From assembly GCA_002348185.1 (NCBI GenBank), contig DDYW01000107.1, positions 1 through 8,525 on the forward strand: a stretch of 8,525 bases of DNA, given 5' to 3'. The notes beneath the pieces were generated by a model that made no database searches, was not told where the DNA came from, and saw nothing but the letters and a program-made list of their open reading frames with translations. This DNA comes from Candidatus Hydrogenedentes bacterium UBA2224. GTDB lineage: Bacteria > Hydrogenedentota > Hydrogenedentia > Hydrogenedentales > SLHB01. Made by a program: the position numbers and the translations under genes. Shown here piece after piece: positions 1-4,402 of the stretch (within the stretch, counting starts at the first letter, position 1; each line of letters starts with the position of its first letter).

Positions 1-12
1 TCCCGTAGGGAC
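1..12. repeat. CCCGTAGGG-type hairpin, cut by window edge
   Basis: TCCC-GTA-GGGA forms an inverted repeat with a GTA loop, and its left arm is probably longer outside the window. The same architecture, GCCCC-GTA-GGGGC, occurs at 8491-8503 near the other end, so both look like members of one dispersed hairpin family. Function is unknown. Confidence 0.45.
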
Positions 13-60
13 GGCAGACAATAGCGCCACCGAACTTCAAAATCGTTGTGCGGGTTGTGT

Positions 61-99
61 CCCCCGCTGGCGGGGGTGGCCACGCGGGTCCGCGTGGCC
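61..99. repeat. Pair of adjacent strong GC hairpins
   Basis: CCCCCGC (61-67) pairs perfectly with GCGGGGG (70-76) around a TG centre. One base further on, GGCCACGCGG (78-87) pairs perfectly with CCGCGTGGCC (90-99) around GT. Two back-to-back stems of 7 and 10 bp with almost no loop form either a cruciform-prone repeat or a strong RNA structure. No T-tract follows, so an ordinary Rho-independent terminator is unlikely. Confidence 0.6.
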
Positions 100-173
100 G
101 GGGGTGGATTCCAGCCCTGCATTGTTGCGCGCGGCCAGGCGGCGTTGCTGGTGGGGGGGTGAAGAAGGTCCGC

Positions 174-189
174 CTTGGCGTCTTGGCGT
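174..189. repeat. Tandem 8-bp repeat, CTTGGCGT x2
   Basis: CTTGGCGT at 174-181 is followed immediately by an identical copy at 182-189. It is one of several unrelated short repeats in this gene-free stretch. I assign no function. Confidence 0.5.
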
Positions 190-237
190 GAGGCGCTGGT
201 TCCCCCTCATCGCATTTCCCACCAGGGATCCGAATGC

Positions 238-280
238 AGGCGAGACGCCTGCGCTACCAGAGGCGAGACGCCTGCGCTAC
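238..280. repeat. Direct repeat, 20 bp x2, with internal hairpins
   Basis: AGGCGAGACGCCTGCGCTAC occurs at 238-257 and again, identical, at 261-280, giving a 23-bp period with a CAG spacer. Each copy contains AGGCG-AGA-CGCCT, a 5-bp stem with a 3-nt loop. The perfect identity suggests recent duplication or a maintained dispersed repeat. Two copies with such a short spacer do not make a CRISPR array. Confidence 0.8.
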
Positions 281-382
281 ACGATCCCCGTTCATTTCCG
301 GTGGAGGACTCCTCGGGAATGGGACCATCTGGGCCGTGTGGTCATCTGGATTTCAAGCCCCTTCACAATCGTTCAGGCGGGC

Positions 383-418
383 ACGTCCATTACGTCCATA
401 CCGTCCATAGGGTCCACC
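383..418. repeat. 9-bp-period tandem repeat (GTCCA core), four units
   Basis: Four consecutive 9-mers are read as ACGTCCATT (383-391), ACGTCCATA (392-400), CCGTCCATA (401-409) and a degenerate GGGTCCACC (410-418). The GTCCA core is kept in all four. A 9-bp unit keeps reading frame, but no gene covers it. It resembles a simple-sequence array; copy number may vary between strains. Confidence 0.7.
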
Positions 419-508
419 ACGCCACCGGCGAGGTGATCCCGGCGTGGATACTACGCACGAGAGCTGCATCCGGTATGCGGACGGGTTGCGATCATCCGGC
501 GAACGCGC

Positions 509-1615
509 TTACTCCAGCACGACTTGGACGCGGCGGTTGAGGGTGCGCCCCGCTTCGGCGTCGTTGTCGCTGACGGGGTCGGCTTCTCCGTGGAACGAGA
601 CGGTCAGCCGCTCGGGGGGAATGCCCTGTTCGATGAAGTACTGCTGGACCCGCTGCGCGCGGCGCCGGGAGAGGTCCATGCTGTAGCGGGTGGAATGGGA
701 GTTGTCGGTGTAGCCCTTCACGTGGATGAGGACCTCGGGGCACTCGGTGAGGAGCCGGGCGATTCCGCGCAGATAGCCCTTGGTGGAGGCGTCGATGGTG
801 GCGCTGCCCCGGGCGAACGGAATGGCCTCGAACTCGGGGTATTCGTCGGGCGCGCCGTCGTAATCGCGCCAGCGGTTCCGGGTTTCGCGTTCAAGCGGGG
901 CGACATCGACCGCGTCGGGGACGCCGTCCTGGTCGTTATCGGGGTCGGGCGCGCCGTCTTCGTCTTCAAATCCATCGAAATCCTCCGGCTGGCGGGGATC
1001 GGCGTCCTTAAGATCGACGATGCCGTCGCCGTCGGTATCGCGCCGCTCCATGGTGTCCAGGAGGGCTTCGGCGTCGACGAGGGCCGTGGCGGCTTCGCGC
1101 CAGTCTTTTCCGCGGACCAGGTTGTGCTCGGCGAGGCTGAGGCGCGCCGTGGCCTGGGCGTAGAGGAGGGGCACGGCGGTCTTGGCCGTTGCCGGGTCAG
1201 TCGCGAGGTAGCGGGCCTTGATTTCCTCGAATTTTGCGTTGCAGGCCTGTTCATCGCGGGCCGGCTCGACGGTGATGGGCACGCGCTGTTCTTCGGGGAT
1301 GGCGCGGATGGCGGCCTCGGCCATGGTACGGGCGAGCTGGGCATAGTCCCAGGCGCCGCGGCGGTTGTAGACCCGTTTCTGCTGGCGGGCGATATCAAGG
1401 TACTGCTGGGCGGAGAAGAACTCGTAGGGGGCGTAGGCGGCGGCGCCGAGGGCGCGGGCCTCGTCGACTTTCGCCTTGGCGGAGTCGAGATCGACGCGTT
1501 CGAGTTCGTCGTATTCGCGCGCAGCCGGCACACTGAGGATGTCACTGCCGGTGGTCTGGCAGCCGGCGGCGGCGAGGGTCAGCAGCGCCACGATGGCGAT
1601 GGTCTGTTTCTGCAT
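509..1615 (-). CDS. OmpA-family lipoprotein with TSP3-like acidic linker
   Basis: The 368-residue product is probably an outer-membrane lipoprotein that anchors the envelope to peptidoglycan. A signal peptide ends in a lipobox-like AAGC with Cys19 as the lipidation site (Ala at -3 is slightly unusual). Residues about 30-185 are Ala/Glu/Arg-rich helical sequence reminiscent of DUF4398/TPR-like periplasmic domains (YAPYEFFSAQQYLDIAR). Residues about 193-238 are Asp-rich (DTDGDGIVD, DNDQDGVPD), like calcium-binding thrombospondin type 3 repeats. Residues about 262-368 form the OmpA C-terminal domain. It has GYTDN with Asp304 and LSRRRAQRV with Arg319 at the positions that usually contact diaminopimelate, and it ends in NRRVQVVLE. 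The ATG is supported by GAGGAG seven bases upstream (minus strand, 1628-1623). It is transcribed divergently from the carbamoyltransferase gene. The fold call is firm; the exact role is inferred. Confidence 0.93.
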   Translation of the reverse strand: MQKQTIAIVALLTLAAAGCQTTGSDILSVPAAREYDELERVDLDSAKAKVDEARALGAAAYAPYEFFSAQQYLDIARQQKRVYNRRGAWDYAQLARTMAEAAIRAIPEEQRVPITVEPARDEQACNAKFEEIKARYLATDPATAKTAVPLLYAQATARLSLAEHNLVRGKDWREAATALVDAEALLDTMERRDTDGDGIVDLKDADPRQPEDFDGFEDEDGAPDPDNDQDGVPDAVDVAPLERETRNRWRDYDGAPDEYPEFEAIPFARGSATIDASTKGYLRGIARLLTECPEVLIHVKGYTDNSHSTRYSMDLSRRRAQRVQQYFIEQGIPPERLTVSFHGEADPVSDNDAEAGRTLNRRVQVVLE

Positions 1616-1633
1616 GGGAGCACTCCTCAGTTC

Positions 1634-1650
1634 ACGGACGCGGTGTCCGT
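1634..1650. repeat. Small hairpin in the 5' leader of the OmpA gene
   Basis: ACGGAC (1634-1639) pairs with GTCCGT (1645-1650) around a 5-nt loop. It sits a few bases upstream of the ribosome binding site of the minus-strand OmpA lipoprotein gene. It could be a leader structure that affects translation or message stability, or a protein-binding inverted repeat. Evidence is only the perfect 6-bp complementarity. Confidence 0.3.
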
Positions 1651-1752
1651 ATCACGAATCGCTAGCCGCCGCGGGGCGGTGAATCCGTCCCGGAGGCTGA
1701 CGCCTGCGGCCGCATCGAGACTTGTGCGCGGGCCGCGCTCACGGGCGTCCGG

Positions 1753-1782
1753 TTGATACTATTTGCCGGAATGGGCTAAATT
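1753..1782 (+). promoter_or_regulatory. Candidate sigma70-like promoter for the carbamoyltransferase gene
   Basis: TTGATA (1753-1758) matches the -35 consensus at five of six positions. TAAATT (1777-1782) matches the -10 consensus at four of six, with an 18-bp spacer. Transcription would start near 1789 and leave a leader of about 38 nt before the ATG at 1827. The site lies in the short AT-richer part of the divergent intergenic region, which supports it modestly. No opposing promoter for the OmpA gene was clear. Confidence 0.35.
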
Positions 1783-1826
1783 CAACCGCGGTGTTTGTTT
1801 TGTCTGTCTCCAGGGGCGCGCCCTTT

Positions 1827-3638
1827 ATGCATATCCTCGGGTTATCGGGCTTTGGCCATGACAGCGCGGCGGCGCTGGTTCGCGATGGCGCGATCGTCGC
1901 GGCGGCGCAGGAAGAGCGGTTCACGCGGAAGAAACCGGACCGCGGGTTTCCGTTGAACGCGGCGGGATACTGTCTGGAAGAAGCGGGGATTGAGGCATCC
2001 GGCCTGGATTATGTGGCATTTTTTGAGCGGCCGTTTGTGAAATTCGAGCGCGTGCTGCTGAGCTGTGTGTCGGCGGCGCCGACGGGGGGCCGGTCCTTTC
2101 TTGCCCAGATGCCGTCGTGGCTGCGGGAAAAGCTGTTTGTGCGGGGCGTCATCCGCAAGCAGCTCGGATACGCCGGCCCGGTGCTGCACGTGATGCACCA
2201 TCAGGCGCACGCGGCGTCGGCGTTTTATCCGTCGCCGTTTAAGGCGTCGGCGTTTCTGGTGCTGGATGGGGTGGGGGAGTGGGCGACGTCGGCCTATGGC
2301 GTGGGGGAAGCGAACCGGATTCGCATCCTGAAAGAGCTCCGGTATCCGCATTCGCTGGGGTTGTTGTATGCGGCCTTCACGTCATTCGCCGGGTTCCAGG
2401 TGAGCCGCGGCGAGCCCAAGCTGATGGGCTTGGCGCCGTACGGCGAGCCGAAATACGTGCAGGCGATTCTTGACCATCTGATCGACGTGAAAGAGGACGG
2501 GTCGTTCCGGCTGAACATGGCGTATTTCGATTGTTGCGGCGGGTCCGGCCTGACGAACGGGCGGTTTGAGGCGTTGTTTGACGGGCCGCCTCGGCGATCT
2601 GACGGCGCGATTACCCGGCGCGAGATGGATCTGGCGTGTTCGATTCAGGCGGTTACGGAGGACGTGATCCTTCGGATGGCGCGGGCGGTGCACCGTGAGA
2701 CGGGCATGCGCCATCTGGCGATCGCGGGGGGTGTGGGCTTGAACAGCGTGGCGAACGGGCGGCTGGTGCGGGAGGGCCCGTTTGAGGACATCTGGGTTCA
2801 GCCGGCAGCGGGCGATGCGGGCGGGGCGCTGGGCGCGGCCCTGTTCGTGTGGCACCAGCTGCTGGGCAACACGCGGCGCGCGGCCCGTCGCGGGCGGCAG
2901 GCGGGCTGTCTTGGGCCGGCGTTCAGCGAGGACGCCATCGAGGCGTACCTGCGCGAGGAGCGCATCCATCACGAGCGGCTGGACTCCGGGGCGTTATGCG
3001 ACACGGTGGCGCGGCTTCTGGAGCGGGGCAAGGTGGTGGGCTGGTTTCAGGGGCGCATGGAGTTCGGGCCGCACGCGCTGGGCGCGCGAAGCATCCTTGC
3101 GGATCCGCGGCCGCCGGCCATGCAGTCGCTCGTGAACCGCAAGATCAGATTTCGGGAGTCGTTTCGTCCGTTTGCGCCGTCGGTGCTGGCGGAGCATGCG
3201 AACGAGTATTTTGAGCTTGACCGCGAGAGCCCCTGCATGGCGGTGACGGCGCCGCTGCGCGACGGCAAACGGATGGCGCTTCGCGACGACGAGATGAAGG
3301 CGGAGGGGTTTGACCAACTGCGGGTCGCGCGGTCGGCGATTTCCGCGGTCACCCATATAGACAATACGGCGCAGGTTCACACGGTCAGCCGGAAAGACAA
3401 CCCGCTCTATCACAGGCTGTTGTCGCGGTTCTACGAGCTGACGGGTTGTCCGGTGCTCATCAATGCACCGTTCCGTCTGCGGGGGGAACCGATCGTCTGC
3501 GCTCCGCGGGACGCCTACGCGTGTTTCATGCGCACGAAGATGGATTACCTCGTGATGGGTCCGTTCATAGTCGACAAGGCGTTGCAGAAGGACTGGCCCG
3601 AAGACGACGCCTGGCGGGCGGATGGTCCGCTGGAGTGA
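1827..3638 (+). CDS. NodU/CmcH-family O-carbamoyltransferase
   Basis: The 603-residue product should transfer a carbamoyl group from carbamoyl phosphate, via carbamoyl-adenylate, to a hydroxyl of a sugar or secondary metabolite in the cytoplasm. The N-terminal Kae1/ASKHA-like domain starts MHILGLSGFGHDSAAALV (His11, Asp12). It carries the metal-site motif HHQAHA (His124, His128), LDGVGE near Asp147, GGVGLNSVANG (301-311) and GDAGGALGAAL with Asp330. The C-terminal domain carries GRMEFGPHALGARSILADP (409-427), NRKIRFRESFRPFAPSVL (437-454), a THIDNTAQVHTV segment and GEPIVCAP. Two signatures differ from what I expect: GPHALG for GPRALG, and NAPFR (546-550) for NTSFN. ATG 1827 is chosen because the family begins exactly here and AGGGG lies 10 bases upstream; an in-frame extension to 1722 adds non-conserved sequence. 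The acceptor is unknown. The next gene is its usual membrane companion. Confidence 0.93.
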   Translation: MHILGLSGFGHDSAAALVRDGAIVAAAQEERFTRKKPDRGFPLNAAGYCLEEAGIEASGLDYVAFFERPFVKFERVLLSCVSAAPTGGRSFLAQMPSWLREKLFVRGVIRKQLGYAGPVLHVMHHQAHAASAFYPSPFKASAFLVLDGVGEWATSAYGVGEANRIRILKELRYPHSLGLLYAAFTSFAGFQVSRGEPKLMGLAPYGEPKYVQAILDHLIDVKEDGSFRLNMAYFDCCGGSGLTNGRFEALFDGPPRRSDGAITRREMDLACSIQAVTEDVILRMARAVHRETGMRHLAIAGGVGLNSVANGRLVREGPFEDIWVQPAAGDAGGALGAALFVWHQLLGNTRRAARRGRQAGCLGPAFSEDAIEAYLREERIHHERLDSGALCDTVARLLERGKVVGWFQGRMEFGPHALGARSILADPRPPAMQSLVNRKIRFRESFRPFAPSVLAEHANEYFELDRESPCMAVTAPLRDGKRMALRDDEMKAEGFDQLRVARSAISAVTHIDNTAQVHTVSRKDNPLYHRLLSRFYELTGCPVLINAPFRLRGEPIVCAPRDAYACFMRTKMDYLVMGPFIVDKALQKDWPEDDAWRADGPLE

Positions 3639-3654
3639 GAGGGGCGCGGCACCT

Positions 3655-4206
3655 GTGAGCCAGGAGACCATAGACCCCCGGAACACGACAGAACAGCGCA
3701 AGTTCGGCTTCGGCCTGTGCGTGGCGCTGCTCGTGCTGGCAGGACTCCGCTGGCGGGCCGGCGCCGTGCCTCCGGTGCTGCTCCTGATGCTTTCGGTTAC
3801 GTTTCTGGTTGTGAGCGTGTTTCTTCCGTGGGCGTTGCGGCCCCTGCTGGCGGGCTGGACCCGGGCAGCGCGGGCGGCCGGCTGGGTGGTGACACGCCTG
3901 TTCCTGGGACTGGTGTACTACACGATGATGGCGCCCGCCCGGCTGGTGTTGAGGGCGACGGGCGAGGACCCCTTGAGGCGGCGCTGGGACCCCGATGCGG
4001 CGAGTTACTGGGAGGCGCCGGAAGAGCAGCCCGGGGACCTCGATGCCTGTCTCGGGCACTCGTCGCGCGGCGTTCTGGACGCCCTGATCGCGCTGCCAGT
4101 GTTTCTGTGGCGTCGGAAACGGTTCTGGCTGGCGCCGATCGCCGTCGCGCTGCTGCTGCTGTCGCTGCTGCTGCTCATGATCGGGAGCCTGGGGGGATGG
4201 CCGTAG
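3655..4206 (+). CDS. SxtJ-like membrane protein fused to SxtK/DUF5989-like C-terminus
   Basis: The 183-residue product is probably an inner-membrane partner of the carbamoyltransferase, whose stop codon is 16 bp upstream. Residues 15-18 (RKFG) open a first hydrophobic helix (about 17-30). A second follows at about 38-60 and a third amphipathic or hydrophobic one at about 75-98, then DPLRRRWDPDAASYW (105-119). This order matches SxtJ-type proteins, known from saxitoxin clusters and many carbamoyltransferase loci. After an acidic linker (121-134), residues about 140-183 contain FLWRRKRFWLAPIAVALLLL and a last membrane helix. That is the pattern of the roughly 50-residue SxtK/DUF5989 proteins normally encoded by a separate gene. 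I choose GTG 3655, with GAGAGGGG (3637-3644) ten bases upstream; ATG 3622 would overlap the upstream gene and add 11 residues. The biochemical role of these proteins is not known to me. Confidence 0.8.
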   Translation: MSQETIDPRNTTEQRKFGFGLCVALLVLAGLRWRAGAVPPVLLLMLSVTFLVVSVFLPWALRPLLAGWTRAARAAGWVVTRLFLGLVYYTMMAPARLVLRATGEDPLRRRWDPDAASYWEAPEEQPGDLDACLGHSSRGVLDALIALPVFLWRRKRFWLAPIAVALLLLSLLLLMIGSLGGWP

Positions 4207-4289
4207 CCTTTTCGGCTCGGGACATCGGAAAGAGGGTGGCTTCTCTCCAAAGGCAAGACGGCATGGGCGGGTCAGCTTCTTGCGTTCGT

Positions 4290-4317
4290 GGAATCCGGGC
4301 CTTGCGTAAGGTATTCC
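4290..4317. promoter_or_regulatory. Interrupted inverted repeat overlapping the -35 region
   Basis: GGAAT (4290-4294) mirrors ATTCC (4313-4317). Nested inside, CCTT (4300-4303) mirrors AAGG (4308-4311) around GCGT. The nested dyad covers the proposed -35 hexamer, the position expected for a repressor or activator operator. The two arm pairs are not symmetric about exactly the same centre, so chance is possible. Confidence 0.25.
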
Positions 4318-4330
4318 GGGCGTCTACAAT
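4302..4330 (+). promoter_or_regulatory. Candidate sigma70-like promoter for the sialidase-like operon
   Basis: TACAAT (4325-4330) matches the -10 consensus at five of six positions. TTGCGT (4302-4307) keeps the TTG of the -35 box, and the spacer is exactly 17 bp. The predicted start near 4337 gives a leader of about 66 nt. This is the best promoter-like sequence I see in the window, in an otherwise very GC-rich context. Confidence 0.5.
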
Positions 4331-4362
4331 CGCTTCTTAACTCCAAACCGCTGAATTTGACT

Positions 4363-4383
4363 GGCCGCGGCATGGACGCGGCC
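4363..4383 (+). promoter_or_regulatory. Leader hairpin just upstream of the ribosome binding site
   Basis: GGCCGCG (4363-4369) pairs perfectly with CGCGGCC (4377-4383) around a 7-nt loop. It ends four bases before the AGAGGGG ribosome binding site of the sialidase-like gene. A strong stem this close to the start may stabilise the 5' end of the message or tune translation. There is no sign of a riboswitch aptamer. Confidence 0.35.
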
Positions 4384-4402
4384 TGCAAGAGGGGATGCTG
4401 TC

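Larger units (their letters stand above)
1..508. other. Gene-free, repeat-rich intergenic region
   Basis: No convincing gene is seen here. The short open frames on both strands translate to Arg/Pro/Gly/Ala-rich sequence without domains, and they run through repeats. The stretch lies beyond the 3' end of the minus-strand OmpA lipoprotein gene. It holds a CCCGTAGGG hairpin at the left edge, two adjacent strong hairpins (61-99), a tandem 8-mer (174-189), a 23-bp-period direct repeat with internal hairpins (238-280) and a 9-bp-period tandem repeat (383-418). I see no terminator with a T-tract for the OmpA gene. I interpret the region as an intergenic site where small repeats have accumulated. Confidence 0.75.
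4207..4402 (+). promoter_or_regulatory. Intergenic control region before the sialidase-like operon
   Basis: This 196-bp gap separates the carbamoyltransferase unit from the next three genes. It contains an interrupted inverted repeat (4290-4317), a promoter candidate (4302-4330) and a leader hairpin (4363-4383) directly before the ribosome binding site AGAGGGG (4388-4394). Just after the upstream stop, AGCC/GGCT could form only a weak 4-bp stem, so read-through from upstream cannot be excluded. Confidence 0.45.

Noticed and set aside
78..99. Rho-independent terminator
   Set aside because: The 10-bp stem is strong, but no T-tract follows on either strand, and it lies over 400 bp from the end of the nearest gene.
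238..418. CRISPR array
   Set aside because: There are only two 20-bp copies with a 3-bp spacer and a separate 9-bp tandem array; no spacers of normal size and no cas genes.
104..540. Small plus-strand genes in the left intergenic region
   Set aside because: The overlapping frames in this stretch all run through repeats, have low-complexity translations and lack ribosome binding sites.
524..1756. Long plus-strand open frame (410 residues) opposite the OmpA lipoprotein gene
   Set aside because: It is antisense to a clear lipoprotein gene, is a Gly/Val/Ala-rich translation without domains, and is the usual by-product of high-GC codon use.
1722..1826. N-terminal extension of the carbamoyltransferase by 35 residues
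   Set aside because: The family starts at MHILGLSGFGHDSAAA; the extension has no family similarity and covers the best promoter candidate.
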